Assembly (NCBI GenBank): GCA_025357635.1
Contig: JANXOV010000142.1
Coordinates: 57,792 to 121,791, forward strand
Origin: Pseudomonadota bacterium
GTDB lineage: Bacteria; Pseudomonadota; Gammaproteobacteria; Steroidobacterales; Steroidobacteraceae
Direction: 5' to 3'
Length of the DNA stretch: 64,000 nucleotides
The notes beneath the pieces were generated by a model. That model was not told where the DNA came from, ran no database searches, and was given only the letters and a program-made list of their open reading frames with translations. The position numbers and the translations under genes are program-made. Positions 17,222 to 25,803 of the stretch are shown piece by piece. Position 1 is the stretch's first letter; each line of letters starts with the position of its first letter.

Positions 17222-18502
17222 ATGAAAGTCCGCGAAACGCAATTCAAATGGCTGATCGGCGCGCTGCTGGCGGGCGTATTCAACGCCGGCTGCATGGTGC
17301 AGGACACGCGGCCGCTGCCGAAGATCAACGCCACGGTGGCGAAGGCTGAAATCCCCGAGACGCAGCTGCTCGATGTGGGGATTCGCGTCTTTGATACCGG
17401 CATTCCCAAGGACATTGAAAACAACCCGACGGAGTTGGAAAAGCGCCGTCTGTATCCGGATGTGCGCAAGACCGAGGCGCGGTTTTTCGCCAACGGCGTG
17501 CGCGATTCGCTGGCCGGGTCCGGCCAGTGGGGTGCGGTGCGCGTCGTTCCCGAAACAGTGCAATTCCTCGACGTGCTCGTCACCGGCCGCATCGTGGAGT
17601 CCAATGGCGCGCGCTTGAAGCTCGATATCGCCGTGCATGACAGCACCGGGCGCAAGTGGCTGGTGAAGCAATACGAAGGCGAGGCGGACATCGCCTCTTA
17701 CCACGATGCGGCCGCAACCAAGGCGCGCGACCCATTCGCCAATGTCTACGCCAATATCGCCAACGACATTCTCGCGGCGCGCGAAGCGCTGCCGGTGGCG
17801 GAGCGCGTGAGCATTCGCCAGGTGACGGAGCTGCAGTTCGCGCAGGACCTGTCCCCTGAAATGTTCGCCGGCTATCTGCAGAAGGACAAGAGCGGCAGCG
17901 TGCGTGCGCAGCGTCTGCCGGCTTCGGACGATGCGATGCTGCAGCGGATTCGCAAGATTCGCGAGCGCGACGCGGCGCTGGTCGACACCGTGAGTGACCA
18001 ATACGCGGCCTTCACCGAACAAGTGTCCGACTCTTACAACAGCTGGCGCCGCGACAGCTACACCGAAGTGCAGACCGAAGAAAAGCTCAAGAGTCAGGCG
18101 CGCACGCGCACCGTGCTGGGCGCGGCCGCCGTACTCGGCTCCATTTTCGTTCCGGGCAATTGCGGCAACGGCAACTACTCATGCCGACGCGCCGAGAACG
18201 CTGCGCGCACGGCGGCCGCCGTGGGCGGCGTGTATGCGGTGCTGTCGGGCTTGAAGAAGAACGCTGAGGCGAAGAATCACACCGCCACCATCAAGGAACT
18301 CGCCGCTTCGCTGGATGCGGAAGTCAAGAGCCAGGTCGTGGACGTGGAAGGGCATACGCTGAAGCTGACCGGCAGCGCCGAGCAGCAATACGTGGAGTGG
18401 CGCAAGACGCTGCACGAGATCTATAAGGAAGAAACCGGCGCGCCTGAGGCGAAGGCGGCAGTCACGCCGGACCCTGCGCCGACGGCTGCCGCGACGCCAT
18501 GA
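17222..18502 (+). CDS. lipoprotein C of the envelope cluster
   Basis: A 426-residue probable lipoprotein: signal sequence WLIGALLAGVFNAGCMV with an NAGC lipobox near residue 24. The mature part has an alpha/beta domain (about 40-190) that resembles CsgG/TolB-N-type lipoprotein folds only in general pattern. Next come a long charged helical region (about 225-290), a hydrophobic Gly/Ala segment around GAAAVLGSIFVPGNCG and a second one around AAAVGGVYAVLSGL, which could insert in a membrane, and an Ala/Pro tail. Family unknown. It starts 5 bases after lipoprotein B and overlaps the kinase gene (ATGA). Confidence 0.7.
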   Translation: MKVRETQFKWLIGALLAGVFNAGCMVQDTRPLPKINATVAKAEIPETQLLDVGIRVFDTGIPKDIENNPTELEKRRLYPDVRKTEARFFANGVRDSLAGSGQWGAVRVVPETVQFLDVLVTGRIVESNGARLKLDIAVHDSTGRKWLVKQYEGEADIASYHDAAATKARDPFANVYANIANDILAAREALPVAERVSIRQVTELQFAQDLSPEMFAGYLQKDKSGSVRAQRLPASDDAMLQRIRKIRERDAALVDTVSDQYAAFTEQVSDSYNSWRRDSYTEVQTEEKLKSQARTRTVLGAAAVLGSIFVPGNCGNGNYSCRRAENAARTAAAVGGVYAVLSGLKKNAEAKNHTATIKELAASLDAEVKSQVVDVEGHTLKLTGSAEQQYVEWRKTLHEIYKEETGAPEAKAAVTPDPAPTAAATP

Positions 18503-20952
18503 TCGCGCTCGAGCCGGGCCAGCAGTGGTTGTCGCAGTTTCGTCTGCTCAAGGAGCTGGTGCCCAGGAGCGACAAGCGGCCCAACATCTGGCTGGCCGAG
18601 AAGCACGGTTCCGGCGAGAAAATCGTGCTGAAGTTTCTGCGTTCGGGTTCCCCTTCTCCGCTGCTGGTGAGGCGCCTGGCCGATTGGCGCGCGACGCGCA
18701 TTCTACAATTCATACCGCTGCTGGGCGTGCATATGGCCGGAGATCAGATGGCGCTCGAGCTGCCGTTCGTCGCCGAGGACAATGCGTCATTGCGCGGCGC
18801 ATCGTACACAGCGTGGTCGGTGTGGCTCGAACAAGTGCTCGACACACTGCAGGCTCTGCATCGTGAAAACTTCATTCACGGCGACATCAAGCTCGGCAAT
18901 ATCCGGCGTGATGCCGGCGGCCGCCCCGTGCTGGCTGATCCATGGCTGCCGGGCGACGGCAAGTCGCCGTACACGGCCAGTCCGGAGCGCCTGAGCGGAG
19001 GCTCGATTTCAATTCATGACGACTTGTACGCGCTCGGCGCGCTGATTCATGAGTTGAGCACGGGCTATCCGCCGCGCTATCCGGGCCTGGATCCGGCCAA
19101 GCCGCCGAAACCACGCTTTGAAATGCCGGCCCGGGTTACTGAGGCGATGAATGCGCTGTTGCAGGCCACGCCCGCCCGGCGGCCCTCGCTGGCCGACGTG
19201 ATGGCGACGCTTGCGCCGCTGAATTCGACTCCCGCCCAAGCGGGCGAATCAGCCGCGTCGAAGCACGCGCCACCACGTCCGGTGTTGGCCGCTGCGCCGG
19301 CCGCGCGTGCCTTGCCGCCGCCGCCCGCGCAACCGCTCAGGGTCCTGGCACCTGCACCCGCGCGGCCCTCGGCCGCCAACGACGCGGCTCCGGTGTTTTC
19401 CGTCTCGCCTTTGCAAGTCCGGCCGCCCGAGGATGTGCCGTTCCAGCCGGTCGCTTTGCAGGTCGGCTCGCCCACTTGGGTGCGTCCGTCCGCGTCCGCC
19501 GGCATTTCCGTCAGTTCACCCTCGCCGTTTCAATCCCGCGCCAGTGTATGGCGCTGGCCGGTGCTTCTGTTGTTGCTGGCGGGTGCAATCGCCGCCTTCG
19601 TGTGGCTGCCGCAGGAATTCCGGCAGTCGGCGGTCGACCAGGTTACCGCCATGGCGGCGCGCAGCGGTCTGGTGCCGGCAATCCCTGCGCCGGCGGCGCC
19701 CGCACCCGCGCAGCTGCGTGCGTTGGCCGAGCAGAAACTCAAGGCTGAACAATCAAAAGATCAGGCGGCCTCGCTCGAGGCCGGCTTGCGCGAGAATGGA
19801 TCGGCAACCCGCGGCATTCCCACCTTCGTAGCCGGCGCCGATGCCAACAAACAGGGCATTGCGGCATTCGAACGGCGCAACTTCGAGGCCGCCGATGCGG
19901 ATTTCAAAACCGCCATCAAAGCCTTCGAATCCACCCGGCAGGCGCTGCCGCAACTGCATGCTCAGGCCCTCGCCGCCGGCGACGCGGCGTTGGGGCAGTG
20001 CCTGCGTGAGCAAGCGCTGACGGAGTATCGATACGCGCTGGCGCTGATGCCGCACGATGGCATTGCCAAGGAAGGCATCGCCCGGGCGCAGGTCTGCGAG
20101 CAGGTGTTCGCGCATATCAGTGCCGGCGCCGGGGCGGAGCAAAGTGGCGACACCGAGACGGCCAGAATTGAATATCAAGCCGCCGTGCAGCTGGATCCGA
20201 AATCCCCCGCAGCGCAAGAGGCCCTGAGCGCGCTGACCGGCCAGGTCAACGACCTGCGCTTCTCGCGGCTCATCGCCGCGGCATTGGAAAGCCTGCGCAA
20301 GCATCGCTACAGTGCGGCCGCCACGAGCATCGCCGCCGCCGACAAACTGCGGCCCGCCGCCCCCGAGGTGCAGCGGCTGAGCGAACAGCTGGGCGAGGTA
20401 CACAGCACCGAGCGGCTGCAGGCCCTGAAAGCGGAGGCCGCCGACGATGAGCGCGCCGAACACTGGAGCGAGGCACTGGATGCCTATCGCGCCATGCTCG
20501 CGGTCGACGGCACGCTGGTGGTCGCGTTGCAAGGTGCGCAGCGCAGCGAAGACCGGATGAAGCTGGATGCCGAGATTGCCGGCTATATCGACAGTCCCGA
20601 GCGGCTGTCTGCCGAGGAGGTGCGCAATGCCGCTGTGGCCGCGCTGGCGCGCGGACAAGTGCTCCCGGTGCGCGGCTCGCGCATCGAGACGCAGATTTCG
20701 CGCATCAAAGTGCTGCTTTCGCAGTTCGATTCGCTGGTGCAGGTCTCGCTGCGATCCGACGCACTCACCGACGTCACCATTTATCGCGTCGGCAGCCTGG
20801 GGAAATTCACGCAGCGCTCGGTCAGTCTGAAACCCGGCAAGTACACCTTTGTCGGTGCGCGTCTGGGTTATCGCGACGTGCGCCGGGAAATCCAGGTTGT
20901 GCCCGGTCAGAACAACGCCGTTCTGGGGATCCGCTGCGAGGAACAGATTTGA
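18499..20952 (+). CDS. atypical membrane Ser/Thr kinase with periplasmic repeats
   Basis: An 817-residue protein. Residues 1-240 form a protein-kinase-like domain: the lysine is in EKIVLKFLR, the catalytic loop is HGDIKLGN with Asp129, and the metal-binding Asp is in VLADPWLPG, where canonical kinases have DFG. ASPERL replaces APE. The glycine-rich loop is not recognisable, so activity may be weak or lost. A Pro/Ala-rich linker (about 240-345) leads to one membrane helix (about 350-371). The exported half has TPR-like helices (about 430-690) and a PEGA-like beta domain at the end (LKPGKYTFVGARLGYRDVRR). This layout, cytoplasmic kinase plus exported PEGA-type domain, suits a transmembrane signalling protein. 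Confidence 0.78.
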   Translation: MIALEPGQQWLSQFRLLKELVPRSDKRPNIWLAEKHGSGEKIVLKFLRSGSPSPLLVRRLADWRATRILQFIPLLGVHMAGDQMALELPFVAEDNASLRGASYTAWSVWLEQVLDTLQALHRENFIHGDIKLGNIRRDAGGRPVLADPWLPGDGKSPYTASPERLSGGSISIHDDLYALGALIHELSTGYPPRYPGLDPAKPPKPRFEMPARVTEAMNALLQATPARRPSLADVMATLAPLNSTPAQAGESAASKHAPPRPVLAAAPAARALPPPPAQPLRVLAPAPARPSAANDAAPVFSVSPLQVRPPEDVPFQPVALQVGSPTWVRPSASAGISVSSPSPFQSRASVWRWPVLLLLLAGAIAAFVWLPQEFRQSAVDQVTAMAARSGLVPAIPAPAAPAPAQLRALAEQKLKAEQSKDQAASLEAGLRENGSATRGIPTFVAGADANKQGIAAFERRNFEAADADFKTAIKAFESTRQALPQLHAQALAAGDAALGQCLREQALTEYRYALALMPHDGIAKEGIARAQVCEQVFAHISAGAGAEQSGDTETARIEYQAAVQLDPKSPAAQEALSALTGQVNDLRFSRLIAAALESLRKHRYSAAATSIAAADKLRPAAPEVQRLSEQLGEVHSTERLQALKAEAADDERAEHWSEALDAYRAMLAVDGTLVVALQGAQRSEDRMKLDAEIAGYIDSPERLSAEEVRNAAVAALARGQVLPVRGSRIETQISRIKVLLSQFDSLVQVSLRSDALTDVTIYRVGSLGKFTQRSVSLKPGKYTFVGARLGYRDVRREIQVVPGQNNAVLGIRCEEQI

Positions 20953-20986
20953 GCGCAGCGGTGCCTGCGGTGCACGGGTCGATGCC

Positions 20987-23380
20987 GTGAACGACGTGTT
21001 TCGGCTGCGTGAACCGCTGGGCGAGCGCGCCCTCCAGGCTGTGGACTTTCCTGTTCCGATCGGCGGCGCCGGCGCCGCCATTGTCGTTCCGGGGGCTGCC
21101 GCCGGAGAAGTCATCGCACAATTGGGGGCGCATGAGGGCCGGCTGTTCTTGCAGTACACCGGCGCGCAGTCCGCAACCATGTGGCTGCATCCGGGCATGC
21201 GCGTGAGTCTGGCGCAAGCCACACTCATCCTGTTGCCCGATCAGCCGCCGCTGCTGCTCGTGCAGCACGATCTGGACAACCGCACGCTGCCGCCGGATGT
21301 GCCGGTGCCGGCGGCACAGGACACGGCCGCACTGAGCAGTGTGCCCGTCAGCCGCATTGCTTTCGCGCCGCCGGGTGCAACGGCAGCCGCGCACCCGGCG
21401 CGTCCGCGAGCTCGGTATGCGACGGCCGCTGTCTTGCTGACCTTGGCGGCGATGGCCATCAGCGTATTCGTGCTGGGATCGCGCGCCGTGGGTCTGAAGT
21501 TTCTGCTGGAGCCCGCCGATGCGCAGGTTGCGATTGCAGGATCCGCGTTTCATCCGCGTATTGCGGGCCGCTACTGGCTGCTGCCGGGTGACTACGAACT
21601 GCGGGTGACGCGCCTGGGCTTCGGGCCGCTGACGCGGCCGCTGAAAGTCGCCGATTCCTCACCGGCCGACATCCGCATCGCGCTGATCCCCAGTCCCAGC
21701 CCCGTGTCGCTGACAAAACTTCCGGCAGGATCCGTGGTGTATTGGGATGAGCAGCGTGCGCCGCAGAATCCCATGGTGCTGGATGCGGGTTCGCATCGGC
21801 TGCGCATCGAAGCGCCGCGCTACGACCCCTATGAAACCCGGCTTGAGGTGAAGGGAGGCGGGGTTTCGCAGGTGTTCACGCCGGCCCTGCTTGCCAGATG
21901 GGCGGCGGTGAAAATCATGAGCGAACCGGTCGGCGCGCGCGTGAGTGTCGATGGCCAGGAACGTGGCAGCACGCCGCTGCAGCTGGAACTGGATGCGGGG
22001 CTGCGCGACATCGTGCTGTCCGCGCCCGGCGCCAAGGATTGGCGCGGCAGCGTGCTCGTGCACGGTGGGCAGGCGCAAACCGTGGGACCGGTACGCTTGA
22101 GCGCGCCCGATGCGCAGTTATCGGTGACCTCGACGCCCGCCGGCGCCGACGTGACCGTGGGCGGACAGTACCGGGGACGCACGCCGGTGCAGATGAAGCT
22201 TGCCCCGGGCCTCGAATACGAAATTGCCGTGCAGCGCGCGGGATTTGCGCCGGCGACGCGGCGGGCGGACCTTCGCGCGGCGCTCAGCGCGCGCGTGGAC
22301 GTGCGCCTCAGCGCCGTGCTCGGGGAGATCAACGTGCATGGCGAGCCGGCCGATGCGCGCGTGTTCGTCGACGGCATTGATGCCGGCGCCGCCGGAAACA
22401 CATTCCGTCTTCCCGCGGCCAGCACGCAGATCGAAATTCGCAAAACTGGATTCGACTCTTATAAAACGACGCTGACGCCCAAGCCCGAGTACCCGCAACT
22501 GCTGAATTTCAAGCTCGCTGCCGCGGGAACTTCCGCTCAGCCCGCGCTTCAAAAAGTATTCAAGAGTTCCCTCGGAATGGAACTCAAACTCATGCCCGCA
22601 GGGGAATTCACGATGGGCAGCAATCGGCGTGAGCCGGGCCGGCGATCCAATGAAGTGCAGCGGGGCGTTCTGCTGAAAAGGCGGTTCTATCTCGCGGCAA
22701 CCGAAGTCACCAACGCGCAGTTTCGCCGCTTTCGCGAGGCGCATTCCTCCGGCGTGTTTCGCAGCAAGACCCTGGATCTGGACAATCAGCCGGTGGTGGA
22801 GGTCAGCTGGAACGACGCCGTCGATTTCTGCAATTGGCTCAGCGCGCAGGAGGGACTGGAACCCGCTTACGTCAAGGCGGATGCCGGCTGGAAATTCAAT
22901 TCACCCGTGGGCACAGGCTATCGTCTGCCGACCGAGGCGGAATGGGAGTTTGCGGCGCGCCATGACGGCTCCTCCGCCACGCTTCGCTATCCCTGGGGCT
23001 CGGGGCTTCCCATCCCACCCAACAGCGGCAACTTCGCCGATTCGGCGGCGCGTTTCACGCTCGACAGCGTGCTCGACAATTACACCGACGGCTATGCTGC
23101 GAGTGTTGCGCCGGGCAAATTCCCGCCGAGTGCGCTCGGCCTTTACGACATGGGCGGTAATGTGGCCGAGTGGGTGAACGATTTTTACAGCGCGGCGCCG
23201 CCGGACTCGGATGCCACGCTGCAGGACCCCACAGGACCGGCGCAGGGCAAGGATCATGTGGTGCGCGGATCCAGTTACCGCAGCGCGTCGATCACGGAGT
23301 TGCGGCTGGCGTATCGGGACGGCGCGTCGGAAGGCCGGGTCGATCTGGGATTCCGAGTGGCCCGCTATGCGAATCAATAG
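20987..23380 (+). CDS. FHA-like / TM / PEGA repeats / SUMF1 (FGE-sulfatase) fusion
   Basis: A 797-residue membrane protein. An N-terminal beta domain of about 100 residues looks like a degenerate FHA domain (HPGMRVSLAQATLIL). A linker and a membrane helix (about 144-166) follow. The exported part has four or five PEGA-type repeats (VKIMSEPVGARVSVDGQERG; LSVTSTPAGADVTVGGQYRG; EINVHGEPADARVFVDG). From about residue 525 there is a full SUMF1/formylglycine-generating-enzyme fold (MPAGEFTMGS, PVVEVSWNDA, RLPTEAEWEFA, YDMGGNVAEWV, VVRGSSYRS). The C-terminal segment lacks the cysteine pair of true FGEs, so it is more likely a binding module than a formylglycine maker. The start is GTG 20987. Confidence 0.8.
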   Translation: MNDVFRLREPLGERALQAVDFPVPIGGAGAAIVVPGAAAGEVIAQLGAHEGRLFLQYTGAQSATMWLHPGMRVSLAQATLILLPDQPPLLLVQHDLDNRTLPPDVPVPAAQDTAALSSVPVSRIAFAPPGATAAAHPARPRARYATAAVLLTLAAMAISVFVLGSRAVGLKFLLEPADAQVAIAGSAFHPRIAGRYWLLPGDYELRVTRLGFGPLTRPLKVADSSPADIRIALIPSPSPVSLTKLPAGSVVYWDEQRAPQNPMVLDAGSHRLRIEAPRYDPYETRLEVKGGGVSQVFTPALLARWAAVKIMSEPVGARVSVDGQERGSTPLQLELDAGLRDIVLSAPGAKDWRGSVLVHGGQAQTVGPVRLSAPDAQLSVTSTPAGADVTVGGQYRGRTPVQMKLAPGLEYEIAVQRAGFAPATRRADLRAALSARVDVRLSAVLGEINVHGEPADARVFVDGIDAGAAGNTFRLPAASTQIEIRKTGFDSYKTTLTPKPEYPQLLNFKLAAAGTSAQPALQKVFKSSLGMELKLMPAGEFTMGSNRREPGRRSNEVQRGVLLKRRFYLAATEVTNAQFRRFREAHSSGVFRSKTLDLDNQPVVEVSWNDAVDFCNWLSAQEGLEPAYVKADAGWKFNSPVGTGYRLPTEAEWEFAARHDGSSATLRYPWGSGLPIPPNSGNFADSAARFTLDSVLDNYTDGYAASVAPGKFPPSALGLYDMGGNVAEWVNDFYSAAPPDSDATLQDPTGPAQGKDHVVRGSSYRSASITELRLAYRDGASEGRVDLGFRVARYANQ

Positions 23381-23639
23381 CGCATCCTGGTGCTTGTTGC
23401 TCTGCCTGATTTGCGCGCAGGTAGGGGCGCAGGACCCACCGCCCGCGAATCCGCCCGCCAAGGTTCCTGCGCCTGCGGCCGCACCTGCGGCCGCCAAGAA
23501 GCCCGCCACGGCACCGCCTGCCAAACCCAGTGCCTCGGGCGATGAAGAGGAGCCGCCGCCTAAAACGGCGCCGCGGCGTTTCGTGCCCACCGACAAGGGC
23601 AAGGCTGACGAAGACATTCCCTTTCCCGTGGACATCTGA
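23367..23639 (+). CDS. small secreted Pro/Ala-rich protein
   Basis: A 90-residue protein with a clean signal peptide (MRINSASWCLLLCLICAQVGA). The mature sequence is almost entirely Pro, Ala and Lys followed by an acidic stretch (GDEEEPPPK) and the tail FVPTDKGKADEDIPFPVDI. It is probably disordered and may act as a periplasmic linker or partner peptide. The ATG lies inside the last 14 bases of the SUMF1 gene and the stop is 5 bases before the channel gene, so it is coupled to both. Confidence 0.65.
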   Translation: MRINSASWCLLLCLICAQVGAQDPPPANPPAKVPAPAAAPAAAKKPATAPPAKPSASGDEEEPPPKTAPRRFVPTDKGKADEDIPFPVDI

Positions 23640-23644
23640 ATCCA

Positions 23645-24439
23645 ATGAAAAGAAAATATCCCAACGAATTTCTGTTCAGTGCGGTGACCTTGCTGGTGAT
23701 CGTCATCTCCGTGCAGACACTGTACGCGACGCTGATCCGGCCCACCGCCAACGCGCTGCTGAGCGAGCAGCGCACGCATTCGGCCGATCCGGCCTATACG
23801 CCGCATCGCTCCATCTACGTCATCGTCAAGGACTACGAACAAGAGTCCTGCATGATCATGCTGTTGTGGGCCGTGTCCATTCTCATCTACAAAACCGTGC
23901 ACCTGCGACGTGAGCAGCGTGTGCTGGACATCGATCTGGTGCGGATCCCGGAAGGAGTGAAAATCCTGCCCGAGGACACGCGCGAATACACGCGCAACAT
24001 CGAGACCTTCGCGCAAACCTCCACCGGCTATCTGCTGCCGCGCGCGCTGCTGGTGGCGCTGGGCCGTTTCGCCGCAACCCGCAATGTGCAGGATGCCGCC
24101 AACGCCTCGCATGCCGTGTGCCAGACCGAGGCGGACCGGCTGGATTCTGAATTGTCGATGTTGCGCTACATCGCCTGGGCGATTCCGGCCATCGGCTTCA
24201 TCGGCACGGTGCGCGGCATCGGCGATGCGCTGGGTCAGGCACAAAAGGCGGTTGGCGGGGATATCTCCGGGGTCACATCCGGGCTGGGCATCACCTTCAA
24301 TTCGACGCTGATCGCCCTGCTGTTCAGCATCATGGTGATGTTCCTGCTGCATGCCCTGCAGCGCACACAGGAGCGCTTCGTGCTCGATGCCGAAGCCTAC
24401 CTGGATGATCGCCTGATCCGGCACATGTACGTGCGCTGA
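23645..24439 (+). CDS. MotA/TolQ/ExbB-type proton channel subunit
   Basis: A 264-residue inner-membrane protein with four predicted helices (about 11-30, 68-86, 172-195 and 218-242). The last two helices carry the family signature: AIPAIGFIGTVRGIGDALG, then GLGITFNSTLIALLFSIMVM. In this family the conserved Pro/Gly and Thr residues shape the pore that passes protons to drive a partner with a periplasmic arm (ExbD, TolR or MotB). No such partner is encoded here by sequence; the two single-helix vWA proteins downstream are the natural candidates. The long first periplasmic loop (about 31-67) is unusual. Confidence 0.85.
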   Translation: MKRKYPNEFLFSAVTLLVIVISVQTLYATLIRPTANALLSEQRTHSADPAYTPHRSIYVIVKDYEQESCMIMLLWAVSILIYKTVHLRREQRVLDIDLVRIPEGVKILPEDTREYTRNIETFAQTSTGYLLPRALLVALGRFAATRNVQDAANASHAVCQTEADRLDSELSMLRYIAWAIPAIGFIGTVRGIGDALGQAQKAVGGDISGVTSGLGITFNSTLIALLFSIMVMFLLHALQRTQERFVLDAEAYLDDRLIRHMYVR

Positions 24440-24450
24440 GGATTGCGCCC

Positions 24451-25800
24451 ATGGCCGTGTACGCACTGGAACTCAATGACGCCGACATCGTCGCCTGGGA
24501 TGCGACGCATGAACTGCTGCGCGATGGCGGCTATGCTTATCTGGGTTCGACGCCCTGGCGCTTCGGCGCCGCCGCCGCGGCCAGCGCCCGGCTGCACCCG
24601 CATGACACGCTCACCGCCTACTTTTCGCAGATCGATGCAGCGCGTGTGGGCGCCACCAATCTGTCGGCCGCCGAGGTGGCCTATCCTCAGATGCTGACCT
24701 GGAGCGGCGTGTTGAAGGATGCGCCCGGCATCTGGCTCGTCAGTTCCGGCGCCAACGGCGTGCAGCTGGGAACCTTGCTGGGAATTGCGCAGACGGCGGG
24801 ATTGAACATCCGGGCGCTCGCCGACCGCGCAGTCGCCGCCGTCTCGGCGCTGCCCGTCGAGGGCGTCGTGTATTGCATCGACGTTGAACTGGAACGCGGC
24901 GTGATCACCGAAGTGCATCTGCACGCGGGCCGCGCCGTGCGCCGCGGCGTCGCACTGCTGCCGGAGCTCGGGCTGCGCGGCTTGTACGACGCCTGGTCCA
25001 AAGGCTTTGCGCGGCAGATGGTGCAGGCCACACGTTTCGATCCGCTGCATGTGGCGCTCACCGAGCAGGCGCTTTTCGATGCACTGCCCGGGTGGCTCGA
25101 TCAGCTGACGCGCAGCGCGCGCATCGAGGAGGCGGTCATCGAGGCGGACAGCGGCCGCTACGTCATCGAATACCGCGCCGCGCACGCGGCGGCGGAGGTG
25201 GCCGATCAATTCCGGTCGCTGACCGCCAAGCTTCATGCCATGCGCCGCGCCCGGGAGAAAGCGGCGATTCTGCTGACGGCGACGGCGGCGCGGCTGCCGG
25301 GCCTCATGGACGCGCTGCAGGAGTTCGGCGACTGCGATGTGTACACGGCTAAGAGCGGCCAGGCGGCGCAGGCGGCGATCGGCGCGCTGGATCCGGCATC
25401 ATTGAGCGAGTCCGCCGCGCAATTGCTGCTGGCGATGCCGCATCATCCCTACCCCGCCTGGATCTGCGCGCGCGCCGCGGCTGCACCGGTCGAGGACGCC
25501 GCCACCGCCACGCACGTCGTGTTCGCGGGCCGCGCCTTGAGTCTGGCCGGAACCCCCATCACCGTGGGCACGGCGGCGGGCGGCGCGAGGAGCGTGCAGG
25601 TCCCGGCAGCCGTGGCCGGCGTTTCGCGCCAGCACTGCAGCCTGATCCTCGACGGCGGACAACCGTTCATCGAGGACCACAGCCGCTTCGGCAGCTTCTT
25701 GAACGATGAATTGGTGACCGGCCGAGCGCTGGTGCGCGTTGGCGACCGGCTGCGGCTGGGCAATCCGGGCGTGGAGCTCAGCTTCGTGCGCATGGAGTGA
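24451..25800 (+). CDS. C-terminal FHA-domain protein with possible ASKHA-like N-domain
   Basis: A 449-residue cytoplasmic protein. The last 100 residues are a good FHA phosphothreonine-binding domain: GVSRQHCSLILDGG and FIEDHSRFGSFLN, with the Arg/Ser/His and Asn positions kept. The N-terminal 330 residues have the look of an actin/Hsp70-like ATPase (opening YALELNDADIVAWD; GVVYCIDVELERGVITEVHL in the place of the second phosphate loop; a helix-rich region after it). The similarity is weak and is inference. The FHA domain could dock to the phosphorylated kinase of the cluster and link it to the channel gene, which ends 11 bases upstream. Confidence 0.75.
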   Translation: MAVYALELNDADIVAWDATHELLRDGGYAYLGSTPWRFGAAAAASARLHPHDTLTAYFSQIDAARVGATNLSAAEVAYPQMLTWSGVLKDAPGIWLVSSGANGVQLGTLLGIAQTAGLNIRALADRAVAAVSALPVEGVVYCIDVELERGVITEVHLHAGRAVRRGVALLPELGLRGLYDAWSKGFARQMVQATRFDPLHVALTEQALFDALPGWLDQLTRSARIEEAVIEADSGRYVIEYRAAHAAAEVADQFRSLTAKLHAMRRAREKAAILLTATAARLPGLMDALQEFGDCDVYTAKSGQAAQAAIGALDPASLSESAAQLLLAMPHHPYPAWICARAAAAPVEDAATATHVVFAGRALSLAGTPITVGTAAGGARSVQVPAAVAGVSRQHCSLILDGGQPFIEDHSRFGSFLNDELVTGRALVRVGDRLRLGNPGVELSFVRME

Positions 25801-25803
25801 TGC

